Below, piece after piece: positions 1-6,076 of a stretch of DNA of 12,911 bases. Under the pieces are notes generated by a model. That model was not told the DNA's origin. It saw nothing but the letters and a program-made list of their open reading frames with translations, and made no database searches. The translations under genes and the position numbers were made by a program. How positions within the stretch are numbered: the stretch's first letter is position 1; every line of letters starts with the position of its first letter. The stretch lies in contig PMLH01000211.1 in the NCBI GenBank assembly GCA_003159055.1, positions 14,596 to 27,506 on the forward strand, given 5' to 3'. The stretch is from Myxococcales bacterium (lineage in GTDB: Bacteria; Myxococcota; Polyangia; Fen-1088).

Positions 1-762
1 CTGGCGCTGACCCGGCTGATTGCTGACGGTCGCATCCATCCGACGCGTATCGAAGAAATGGTTCGCAAGGCCACCGATGAGGTCGAAGCCCAGTGCAAGG
101 AAGCCGGCGATCAGGCGGCGTTCGATCTTGGCATCGGCCGACTGCACCCCGATCTTGGGCGACTGCTGGGCAAGTTGCGCTTTCGCTCGGGAACCGCGCA
201 GAACCTGCTTGCGCACTCCATCGAGGTCGGCTTTTTGGCGGGCACCATCGCGGGCGAGCTTGGCTATCCGGTGAAAGTGGCACGCCGGGCGGGGCTTCTG
301 CACGACATCGGGTGCGGCGTGGATCAGGAGGTCGACGGGTCGCACGCCGTCGCGGGCGCTGTGATGGCGCGCAAGTTTGGCGAGGCGCCGAAGATTTGCC
401 ACGCCATCGAAGCTCACCACGGCGAAGTTCCGGCCGAAGACGTGCTGGACCACATCGTGGACGCGGCCAACGTTCTGGCCAACCAGCGCCCCGGGGCTCG
501 GCGAGAGTCGCTGGAATCCTACGTCCAGCGTCTGGACGACCTGGAGAAGGTGGCGTCTGGCTTTGAAGGTGTCGAGCGGGCCTTCGCGATTCAGGCCGGT
601 CGTGAAGTGCGGGTCCTGGTCGAGAACAACAAAGTCAGCGACGAGCAGGCGCGCGTGCTGTCCAAGGACATCGCCCGCAAGGTCGAGGCGCAGCTCTCCT
701 ATCCCGGCCAAATCCGGGTTTCGGTCGTGCGAGAAACCCGCGCCGTGGACTTTGCCAAGTAG
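1..762 (+). CDS. rny: Ribonuclease Y, C-terminal part (5' end outside window)
   Basis: The reading frame is open from base 1, so this is the last 253 residues of a longer protein (RNase Y is usually about 500-520 aa). RNase Y is a membrane-anchored endoribonuclease that starts mRNA decay. The visible part holds the HD domain and the C-terminal domain: LIADGRIHP at the start, AHS (about residue 72), LLHDIG (about 99-104), GSHA (about 115), AHHGEV (about 139) and the family signature RPGARRESLESYVQRL. The usual K after HDIG is C here (HDIGCGVD). The usual Asp in the AADAIS-type metal motif reads Asn (DAANVLAN, codon 469-471). The N-terminal transmembrane segment, coiled coil and KH domain lie outside the window. 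The gene is followed by a short gap and a lipoprotein gene on the same strand. Family identity is seen clearly; whether the HD site is active is open. Confidence 0.93.
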   Translation: MALTRLIADGRIHPTRIEEMVRKATDEVEAQCKEAGDQAAFDLGIGRLHPDLGRLLGKLRFRSGTAQNLLAHSIEVGFLAGTIAGELGYPVKVARRAGLLHDIGCGVDQEVDGSHAVAGAVMARKFGEAPKICHAIEAHHGEVPAEDVLDHIVDAANVLANQRPGARRESLESYVQRLDDLEKVASGFEGVERAFAIQAGREVRVLVENNKVSDEQARVLSKDIARKVEAQLSYPGQIRVSVVRETRAVDFAK

Positions 763-784
763 CAAATGGGCGTTTTACTTGACG

Positions 785-812
785 GGCTGGATCTCGCTGC
801 GAAGATCCAGCC
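785..812 (+). promoter_or_regulatory. Perfect 10-bp hairpin abutting a start codon
   Basis: Bases 785-794 (GGCTGGATCT) pair perfectly with 803-812 (AGATCCAGCC) around an 8-nt loop. The second arm ends one base before the ATG at 813. No U-tract follows, so it is not a standard intrinsic terminator of rny. No Shine-Dalgarno sequence is visible, and the place where one would sit is inside the stem. It could control translation of the next gene or block 3' exonucleases after rny. The structure is read directly from the sequence; its function is inferred. Confidence 0.5.
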
Positions 813-1583
813 ATGAACGCGCGCCGCTTGATATGGGGGCTTGGTTCGCTGCTCGCCATGGGCTGCGGGAACGAAAACAAGCCTTTGACTCCGACCGACT
901 TCAGCAATCGCTATGCGCAGGCGGTCTGTGCAGAGGTGTCGCCCGCTTGTCTGATGCCAGAGACCTCGTGCGTCGCGGAGCAACTCTCCGTCCGTGCGCA
1001 GGAGGACCAGAGCTCTACGGCGCAAGGCTGGATTTTCATGCCGGCCAGCGCGGCGGCATGCCTGAGCACGGTGAACCGTGTGTACGGCCAGTTGCACCAA
1101 CGTCCGGGTGCCCTCAGTGCAGCGGATCTGGATACGCTCGACCAAGCGTGCAGCGAAGTCTACCGTGGCGCGAAGTTGGCCAACCAAGAGTGCTCGTTTG
1201 ACGAAGACTGCGTCGCGGGGCTCATCTGTGACCAGGGCAAGGGCTCCCCGGGGCGCTGCGGAACCGAGACCGTGGTGTTGCAGGGAGCAGGCTGCGCGAA
1301 CATCGGAGAGATTTGTCCACCGGGCTTCTTCTGTGGGGACGCGGCCGGGGTGTGGGCCTGCCAGCCCAAGATGGGCTTGGCTGCCGCGTGCGATTCAGCT
1401 CCTTGCCTTGAGAGCCTGCGCTGCGCTGGCGGAATCTGCGTTTCTCAGTTCGACATCGGCGAAGCGTGCACGGCGGGACAGGAGTGCTCCACCGGGTTTT
1501 GCGAACCCTACGCGCACCTGTGCGCGGACTACGTCGGTTTCGCCATCCATTCCGCGGCCTGCCAGGCGATGGGCGGAACGTAG
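813..1583 (+). CDS. Cys-rich secreted lipoprotein, function unknown
   Basis: A 256-aa protein with a short basic start and hydrophobic stretch ending in LLAMGC, a plausible though not ideal lipobox with Cys18 as the lipid site. The protein is therefore probably anchored in the outer membrane. The second half is dense in cysteine with spacing such as CSFDEDC, GLIC, CPPGFFC, CSTGFC and CADY. Such dickkopf-like Cys-rich segments are common in myxobacterial surface lipoproteins and are expected to form disulfides. An in-frame TGA lies at 780-782, so the start cannot be moved far upstream. The next Met (residue 16) would destroy the signal peptide, hence ATG 813. No ribosome site is visible, and a hairpin directly precedes the start. 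The gene runs convergently into the next one, with 29 bp between the stops. No enzyme motif was recognised. Confidence 0.78.
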   Translation: MNARRLIWGLGSLLAMGCGNENKPLTPTDFSNRYAQAVCAEVSPACLMPETSCVAEQLSVRAQEDQSSTAQGWIFMPASAAACLSTVNRVYGQLHQRPGALSAADLDTLDQACSEVYRGAKLANQECSFDEDCVAGLICDQGKGSPGRCGTETVVLQGAGCANIGEICPPGFFCGDAAGVWACQPKMGLAAACDSAPCLESLRCAGGICVSQFDIGEACTAGQECSTGFCEPYAHLCADYVGFAIHSAACQAMGGT

Positions 1584-1612
1584 CTTAGGACTACACCCAG
1601 GGTCGAGATCCT

Positions 1613-2404
1613 CTAGAGTCCGCTGAACGAGCCCACCATGGCGAGACCTTGACCCGTCCGCCCCATCTGGACGGGCAGGACCGAGGCCCGCACATGCTCG
1701 GTGAGCACCAGCTGGTGATATCGCGAGGCGAGTCCCAAGATGATGAAGCCCGCACCCAGTGTCTGGGTCACTCCGCCAACCACCAGCAGCGTCTTCCAAT
1801 CGCTCGCGTCGCTGTTGTCGCAGGAATAGTAGTAGGTGCTAGAGCTAGAACAGCTTGTGTCTTTCACCGTCGCAAGCGCGAGCCACGGTCCAAGCACCGG
1901 AATGTACAGCAAGGAATTGTTGAACGGCACATCGTTGGAGCTGGAGGATGAGTAGGAGGAGCTCGATTCGGTGCTCGAGGCTGCAACCAGCAGAGCAATT
2001 CCGTAGCTGATACCGAAGATGATGCTGCCCGAAACCACGAATCCTTTGCGAGCGCTGCTCTCCAAGCGGTACCCAGGCGGAATCGGTTTGTCCGGATCGT
2101 AGTCGAGGACCGCCGGGCGCATGTCCACTGGGGGCAAGTAGTAGGGCTGCGGATAGGCCGCGGGCGGTGGGTACCCATACTGCGAAGGCGGGTACCCAGG
2201 CGCGGGCTGAGAGTACGGCCCCGGCGGCTGCGGCGGGTAGTATGGTTGGGGGGGAGGCAGACTTGGGGCGGGCTGAACGATGTCCTGCCCTGAGGACGGC
2301 GCCGTCGCCTGAGCGATGACCCTCGGTGCGGCTTGCACCGAGGAGTCGAGCAGCAAGCTCACGAAGACCGCTGCCAGAATACTTACCAACCGCAGGCCCG
2401 TCAT
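1613..2404 (-). CDS. Secreted/membrane protein with Pro/Tyr-rich N-terminal region
   Basis: A 263-aa protein. The start at 2404 is chosen because AAGGAG lies 6 nt upstream of it and it gives a clean signal peptide with predicted cleavage after VQA (residue 25). Residues about 45-100 are rich in Pro, Tyr and Gln with repeated PPQPYY/GYPP-type motifs, probably an extended periplasmic or surface segment. After it come PPGYRLESSARKG, a hydrophobic helix (about 121-141), a Ser-rich stretch, a second hydrophobic segment (about 163-181), a short Cys/Tyr-rich loop and a third helix (about 205-226). Proteins of this plan are frequent in Myxococcota and are annotated only as hypothetical membrane proteins. 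An in-frame extension to 2506 exists, but it has no signal sequence at its front and is rejected. Function unknown. Confidence 0.8.
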   Translation of the reverse strand: MTGLRLVSILAAVFVSLLLDSSVQAAPRVIAQATAPSSGQDIVQPAPSLPPPQPYYPPQPPGPYSQPAPGYPPSQYGYPPPAAYPQPYYLPPVDMRPAVLDYDPDKPIPPGYRLESSARKGFVVSGSIIFGISYGIALLVAASSTESSSSYSSSSSNDVPFNNSLLYIPVLGPWLALATVKDTSCSSSSTYYYSCDNSDASDWKTLLVVGGVTQTLGAGFIILGLASRYHQLVLTEHVRASVLPVQMGRTGQGLAMVGSFSGL

Positions 2405-2409
2405 GTCGA
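2405..2409 (-). other. Spacer before start of the Pro/Tyr-rich gene; SD just upstream fixes the start
   Basis: On the - strand AAGGAG (at 2411-2416) is followed by this short spacer and the ATG at 2404-2402. This spacing decides the start at 2404 over the longer in-frame extension. Confidence 0.5.
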
Positions 2410-2589
2410 ACTCCTTGTCGAATTCCTTGCGGCCCGGCGCCGCAACAATTTGGCTGAACGACCTTGGCGCGCTGGTCGCGGCGAGATGTCGCGCCGCCGC
2501 CGCCAAGAGGAGGTCAACATATCAGTTCTTCTGGACTCTTGTCACGACCGACGGCGCGCCCAGGGGTGGTTCCAGAGTCTTCGCCCAGC
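2405..2589. other. 185-bp intergenic region upstream of the Pro/Tyr-rich gene
   Basis: This should hold the promoter of the gene starting at 2404 and any terminator of the gene ending at 2590. I see a GC-rich potential small stem (GCGGC...GCCGC, 5 bp) around 2428-2445 but no convincing promoter hexamers and no U-tract terminator. Confidence 0.3.
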
Positions 2590-2862
2590 TTACTGGTCCT
2601 CCATGGTCTTGATCAGCTCGGCTTCGAAGCCTTCGCGGATCTCGATGAGCGACGGGTGATGAGCGCGTTCGGTTGCCATGATGAGCTCGCCGTCAGGGCC
2701 GAGCAGGCCGCCTTCAACGTCGTCGTCGGTGAACTCTAGGTGCTTGACCGGCACCCACCCGTCGTCTTGCGCCTGCTGGTAAACCGCCCCTTGCGCCGAG
2801 GCAGAGCCCGAAAGTCCTGTGAGCGCGAACGTGGCAAGCAGAAGCAGATGTGTGGTCTTCAT
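2590..2862 (-). CDS. Small secreted protein, possibly CglF-like (gliding motility)
   Basis: A 90-aa protein with a typical signal peptide cleaved after SASA (residue 23), leaving a mature periplasmic protein of about 67 aa. The start at 2862 is chosen because GGAGGG lies about 5 nt upstream and the signal peptide begins there; a longer in-frame ORF to 2913 lacks these. The mature part has the pattern LEFTDDDVEGGLLGPDGEL followed by a basic/His stretch and HPSLIEIREGFEAELIKTMED. From memory, this pattern (acidic DDxxEG, then PDGE, then a helix with IRxxF) resembles small periplasmic proteins annotated as adventurous gliding motility protein CglF in myxobacteria. I could not align it, so the match is tentative. 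It is divergent from the small membrane protein at 3014. Confidence 0.72.
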   Translation of the reverse strand: MKTTHLLLLATFALTGLSGSASAQGAVYQQAQDDGWVPVKHLEFTDDDVEGGLLGPDGELIMATERAHHPSLIEIREGFEAELIKTMEDQ

Positions 2863-3013
2863 GATATCCCTCCTGCTTCGATCAACGTCGGAAAGGCGGT
2901 CTTGTTCCGCCAAACTGCACGCCCGAGTGGCGCCGGTTCCACGTCAGCGATTAAGACTGCATCCGCGGGTGCGGCGTGCAACACTCGCTACGCAACCTGT
3001 CGCCACGGCAACC
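2863..3013. promoter_or_regulatory. Divergent intergenic region, 151 bp
   Basis: It separates the starts of the small secreted protein (- strand, 2862) and the DUF1279-like protein (+ strand, 3014), so it should hold promoters for both. The - strand gene has a strong Shine-Dalgarno at about 2868-2874. The + strand gene has no clear one. I do not see convincing -35/-10 pairs. Confidence 0.35.
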
Positions 3014-3310
3014 ATGAACCGACAACGACTGAAGGCTCTCCTCGCCGAATACGGACAACTGGCGCTGTACACCTATCTGGTGCTTTTCGTGCTTGTTCTG
3101 CTGGGTTTTGCGGCGGCCATCCACCTTGGTGTCCACACTGACAGCACGGCTGGCAAGGCAGGGCTGTGGGGGGCGGCTTGGCTTGCCACCAAGGTTACCC
3201 AGCCGCTCCGGATTCTTGCCAGCGTAGCCCTGACGCCCCTGGTGGCGAAGGTGCTGAAGCGACGGAAGAAGCCGGTCCCGAAGGACACGCCGGAGGATAA
3301 GAAAGAATAG
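3014..3310 (+). CDS. Small membrane protein, FAM210/DUF1279-like
   Basis: A 98-aa protein starting MNRQRLKALLAEYGQLAL, with one strong transmembrane segment (about residues 18-40, YTYLVLFVLVLLGFAAAIHLG). A second moderately hydrophobic stretch (about 50-82) is followed by a basic tail (KRRKKP) and a charged end. The opening L-x-x-Y-G-x-x-A/L-x-x-Y-T-Y-L before a hydrophobic helix is the layout of the DUF1279/FAM210 family, whose bacterial members are uncharacterised. The frame is open upstream to 2819, but that part is Arg-rich and antisense to the preceding gene. ATG 3014 is therefore preferred although its ribosome site is weak. It converges on the radical SAM gene with 49 bp between stops. 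Confidence 0.7.
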   Translation: MNRQRLKALLAEYGQLALYTYLVLFVLVLLGFAAAIHLGVHTDSTAGKAGLWGAAWLATKVTQPLRILASVALTPLVAKVLKRRKKPVPKDTPEDKKE

Positions 3311-3316
3311 GGCACA

Positions 3317-3345
3317 TGGATGTCGACGAGGGGTCTCCCCATCCA
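3317..3345. terminator. Possible hairpin between convergent genes
   Basis: GGGG (3330-3333) and CCCC (3337-3340) pair across a 3-nt loop. An outer TGGAT (3317-3321) can pair with ATCCA (3341-3345), leaving a bulge of 8 nt on one side. It lies between two convergent stop codons, where a shared terminator would be expected, but there is no U-run on either strand. Confidence 0.25.
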
Positions 3346-3359
3346 CTCAGTGAACCCGG

Positions 3360-4493
3360 CTAGCCCTCGAAGTACGTTGTTTCCGCGGACGTGGGCTCGT
3401 CGTCGAGCAGGTCGTAGCGATGGTGCTTCATCGCCTGGTAGTAGAAGCAGTAGGTGTCGCCCGCGTCGAGATCGGTTTGGCTGTGGCGTTTCCAGGTGCA
3501 GCCACCGCGGCACACGTCACCGTAGCGACAAACGCGGCAGAAACCGCGCAGATCGTCCATGCGAAAGCCACGGTTGTAGAGAAATCCGGTCTTGCGGTGC
3601 CAGATGTCGCGCAGGCTCTCCGTTCGGATGTTGCCCTCGACGTAGCCGGCTTGGCCGTGCCTTTCCGAGGGCAAGGACAGGCAACCCTTGACGTTGCCGT
3701 TGCTCTCGATCCCGAGCACGTGCATCCCCGCCCAGCAGCCAAGCCAGAACGGCATGCTCACGTCGGCCTGGCGCAAGTGCGCTTCGGGCTTGCCGAAATA
3801 CCCTACGTGGTCGCTGGCGACGACGACCATGTGGCCCTTGCGCTCTCGGCAGAGGTCGGCGATCTGCGGGACCAGCCACAAGAGATCCTCGGCCGGCAGC
3901 ACGAGATCTCGATGCGCCGCCATGGCTCCGGTGGGGATGGCGTATTGCAGTTGCCACGAGCGCACGCCCGCAAAGGCGAGAAGGTCGCGCATCTCCACCA
4001 GCTGATGGCGATTTCCGCGATGAATCGTCGTGTTCACTGTCGCTTCCAGCCCCGCCGCACGCACGTCGGCGATGGCAGCGCGCACGCGGGCGAAGGAACC
4101 CGGCGTGCGAAAGGCGTCGTGCTCGGCCTCTAGGCCGTCGAGACTGAAGCCGACACTGCAGATTCCGGCGCGCGCCGCCCGTTCGGCGTCGCTCGCCTGC
4201 CAGGCCCAAGCGTTGGAAATCATTCCGACCCGCACCTTCTGTCGGGTGAGTCGCTCGGCCACTTGATCCCATGCCGGGTGCAGCGTGGGCTCGCCGCCGG
4301 TCAGGGTCACGCGCTGGCAGCGCAGCTCGACCAACGCGTCCGCGAGGCGCAGGCACTCGTCCGTGGTCAGCTCGTCATCTCGCGCGCGGCCCGCGAGCGA
4401 TCCGCAGTGGGTGCAATTCATGTTGCACCGAAGCGTTAGCTCCCAGCCGCAGGCGCGCGGCACGAAGCCGACGCGACGAAAGACCTCGAGCAT
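3360..4493 (-). CDS. Radical SAM/SPASM peptide- or protein-modifying enzyme
   Basis: A 377-aa protein with the radical SAM motif CNMNCTHC (Cys23, 27, 30) that binds the SAM-cleaving [4Fe-4S] cluster, TGGEPT (65-70) and a typical partial barrel. The C-terminal SPASM domain is complete: C253-x12-G266-x4-C271, then C319-x2-C322-x5-C328-x3-C332, then C349. This pattern binds two auxiliary [4Fe-4S] clusters in SPASM enzymes such as anaerobic sulfatase maturases and RiPP maturases, which modify peptide or protein side chains or backbones. The start is 6 nt after the stop of the repeat-containing lipoprotein, so the two are very probably one transcript and translationally coupled; the upstream ribosome site is weak. 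No RiPP recognition (PqqD-like) domain is evident. The natural substrate is unknown, and the upstream lipoprotein is the obvious candidate. It is cytoplasmic, with no signal peptide. Confidence 0.92.
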   Translation of the reverse strand: MLEVFRRVGFVPRACGWELTLRCNMNCTHCGSLAGRARDDELTTDECLRLADALVELRCQRVTLTGGEPTLHPAWDQVAERLTRQKVRVGMISNAWAWQASDAERAARAGICSVGFSLDGLEAEHDAFRTPGSFARVRAAIADVRAAGLEATVNTTIHRGNRHQLVEMRDLLAFAGVRSWQLQYAIPTGAMAAHRDLVLPAEDLLWLVPQIADLCRERKGHMVVVASDHVGYFGKPEAHLRQADVSMPFWLGCWAGMHVLGIESNGNVKGCLSLPSERHGQAGYVEGNIRTESLRDIWHRKTGFLYNRGFRMDDLRGFCRVCRYGDVCRGGCTWKRHSQTDLDAGDTYCFYYQAMKHHRYDLLDDEPTSAETTYFEG

Positions 4494-4499
4494 GACGGC

Positions 4500-5045
4500 C
4501 TACTTCTTCTCCGGCGGCGCCAAGGGGCCGGGTGACGTCCCTGGCGCGCCAGTTGCCAATGGCTTGTCCGCCGCCAGACTAAACACGACATACGGCGGAG
4601 GCGGAAAGGGGATGTCGGGCCGCACGTCCAGCGGCGCCTCGGAGGCGTCTCGGTCGGTGTCTCGGTTGTCGACTCGGTCGGCGTCTCGGTTGTCGACTCG
4701 GTCGGCATCTCGGTTATCGACTCGGTCGGCGTCCACGCTCGGCGCTTCCAGCGCATCTGCTGCGACGTCCGCTGCGGCGTCTTCCACCATGACTGCCAGA
4801 TACGGCACATTCATCAGTGGGAGGTCGTCCTTGGTGGCCGCGTCCGCCAGATCCGGCGCGCTGGCCAGGGTGTCCGAATTCTCGGCCACGAGGTCGGGGC
4901 CACCATCCGCGGGCTTGCCCTGCAGCGCATGCCGCTCGCACCCTGCTGCCGAGAGCCCCAGTCCCATGGACGCCGGCACGACCACCGTGCGCGCGGTCTT
5001 CTTCAAGAATTGCGCGATGCGATCGCGTATGTCCTTTTCCTTCAT
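4500..5045 (-). CDS. Asp-rich lipoprotein with DADRVDNR repeats; candidate substrate of the adjacent radical SAM enzyme
   Basis: A 181-aa protein. A long charged start (MKEKDIRDRIAQFLKK) is followed by a hydrophobic stretch ending LSAAGC, giving a probable lipid site at Cys36. The n-region is longer than in ordinary lipoproteins and may act as a recognition leader. The rest is acidic and Ala/Asp-rich, with three exact DADRVDNR octapeptides (residues 105-128) plus a DTDR remnant. A Pro-rich C-terminus contains PFPPPPYVVFS. Two Pro-Tyr-hydrophobic motifs occur: NVPYLAVM (Tyr82) and PPPYVVFS (Tyr152). Cys36 is the only Cys. GGAGGGGG precedes the ATG by about 9-12 nt and supports the start. The downstream SPASM radical SAM gene begins 6 nt after the stop. 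I recognise no named family; substrate status is inferred from the pairing. Confidence 0.8.
   Translation of the reverse strand: MKEKDIRDRIAQFLKKTARTVVVPASMGLGLSAAGCERHALQGKPADGGPDLVAENSDTLASAPDLADAATKDDLPLMNVPYLAVMVEDAAADVAADALEAPSVDADRVDNRDADRVDNRDADRVDNRDTDRDASEAPLDVRPDIPFPPPPYVVFSLAADKPLATGAPGTSPGPLAPPEKK
4662..4733 (-). repeat. Three tandem 24-bp repeats inside the lipoprotein gene
   Basis: Three codon-phased 24-bp copies (4662-4685, 4686-4709, 4710-4733) each encode the octapeptide DADRVDNR. Copies differ by one or two bases, all silent, so the peptide is kept exactly. Partial copies flank the array. This suggests recent expansion, with the protein repeat under selection or the copies too young to have diverged. 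Confidence 0.9.
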
Positions 5046-5062
5046 GGCCCGATTCCCCCTCC

Positions 5063-5068
5063 ACTATA
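5063..5068 (-). promoter_or_regulatory. Possible -10 element for the lipoprotein/radical SAM operon
   Basis: On the - strand TATAGT stands directly before the ribosome site (GGAGGGGG) of the repeat lipoprotein. No good -35 was found. If used, the mRNA leader would be only about a dozen bases. A similar TATACT followed by GGA lies before the next lipoprotein start (6084-6089). Low confidence. Confidence 0.25.
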
Positions 5069-5134
5069 CGAGCTTCGGTGCCGGGCGAACACGACGAAGG
5101 AAAGAAAGGAGCGTGCCTGGTGCGGAGGCTCACA

Positions 5135-6076
5135 TCATTCAACCGGACAGCCGCGCCAGGAGGTCCCTCCCGATGTCCCGTCCAGGTCGCAATAGCAGGG
5201 CATCGCGCTCGCGCACGAGCTGCAGCACGTCGGGCAGTAGCAATAGGAGTCTAGAATGGCGCAGTACGAATAGGAGGAGGCGCCCGAAGCAGGACACTCC
5301 TGACATTCGACCGGCAGCGAGAGATTGGTTTGGCTTGTGGCGCCCGCGCAAACAGTGCTGGTGCCGGTCGTGTCGGTGTAGGTAGAGCTGCGGATGTTGA
5401 CCTGGAGGGCAACGATAGAACCGCAAGCGGGCGATGCACCCGGTGTGATTGGAGGGCAAGTGAGCTTGACGAATTTGACGTCCTTGCCGGCCTCGATCTT
5501 CGATGTGCAGTCAAGCGATTGCCCACCAGGCAACGACACAACCATGGACACATTCCATGGGTTTCCATCCCACTCGGTGCGCTCCACCCTGCCGCTCATC
5601 CACAGCTGACTGTTGGTTAGAACGAGGTGAACCTTCGTCGGATCAAGAGCCACGGAAGTGCAACACGCGGGAGGTCCGCAGGTAATCGGTGCTGCCGTGC
5701 CTCCTGCTCCACCCAGGCTTGACGTGCCGCCCGCGCCCGTCCCACCCAAGCCACCGCCGGCACCGCCGTTGCCGCCACCAGCCCCACCCATGCCTCCTGC
5801 TCCTGCGAGACCCGAACTGCCCCCCGTGCCCGCCCGGCCCAAGCCACCGCCGGCCCCGCCGTTGCTGCCGCCGGCCCCGCCCGTGTCCGAGCCACCGACG
5901 CCTGTGTCGCCGACGCCCGCGCCCCCCGTGCCTCCGCTCTGCTTGCCGTCCGGGGCAGTTGCAGAAGGTCCTGCCTCCGCGGCAAGGCTCCTACTCGACT
6001 TGCTGCAGCCATTACCGGCCAACATCGAGAGGCCTACCAACACGGAGAACGACAACAACGCCCATCGGAGTCTCAT
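5135..6076 (-). CDS. Lipoprotein with Gly-rich tandem repeat and Cys-rich C-terminus
   Basis: A 313-aa protein with a signal peptide and lipobox region ending LAGNGC (Cys24). A long Gly/Ala/Ser/Thr linker (about 48-127) contains two near-identical 31-residue repeats. A compact domain follows (about 130-255; starts ITCGPPACC, contains PTKVHLVLTNSQLWMSGRVERTEWDG-type beta-rich sequence). The last 57 residues hold 13 cysteines, in patterns such as CQEC, YCYCPTCC, SSC and PCYC. The Gly-rich linker after the lipid site is typical of myxobacterial outer-membrane lipoproteins. ATG 6076 is chosen; a TTG eight codons upstream is also possible but unneeded. No strong Shine-Dalgarno is seen. The Cys-rich tail could form many disulfides or bind metal; no known domain was recognised. 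It lies 89 bp upstream of the repeat lipoprotein, same strand. Confidence 0.8.
   Translation of the reverse strand: MRLRWALLSFSVLVGLSMLAGNGCSKSSRSLAAEAGPSATAPDGKQSGGTGGAGVGDTGVGGSDTGGAGGSNGGAGGGLGRAGTGGSSGLAGAGGMGGAGGGNGGAGGGLGGTGAGGTSSLGGAGGTAAPITCGPPACCTSVALDPTKVHLVLTNSQLWMSGRVERTEWDGNPWNVSMVVSLPGGQSLDCTSKIEAGKDVKFVKLTCPPITPGASPACGSIVALQVNIRSSTYTDTTGTSTVCAGATSQTNLSLPVECQECPASGASSYSYCAILDSYCYCPTCCSSCASAMPCYCDLDGTSGGTSWRGCPVE
5696..5881 (-). repeat. Two tandem 93-bp repeats encoding a Gly-rich linker
   Basis: Copies at 5789-5881 and 5696-5788 encode 31-residue Gly-rich segments (GGAGG-N-GGAGGGLG core) that are nearly the same. They make up most of the linker of the surrounding lipoprotein and are a likely site of length variation. 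Confidence 0.75.

Noticed and set aside
1607..1620. 14-base match to a common cloning-vector polylinker (GATCCTCTAGAGTC)
   Set aside because: Flanking bases do not continue the polylinker and the match lies at the natural end of a gene; probably chance, although an assembly check would settle it.
2819..3013. Longer N-terminus for the DUF1279-like protein
   Set aside because: The extra segment is Arg/Ser-rich, overlaps the start of the divergent gene and lacks a ribosome site.
3420..4133. Open frame on the + strand opposite the radical SAM gene
   Set aside because: Low-complexity Ala/Val/His content typical of antisense of a GC-rich gene; the radical SAM/SPASM gene explains the region.
4640..4735. 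24-bp direct repeats considered as a CRISPR array
   Set aside because: The repeats are directly adjacent with no spacers and encode a repeated octapeptide in frame.
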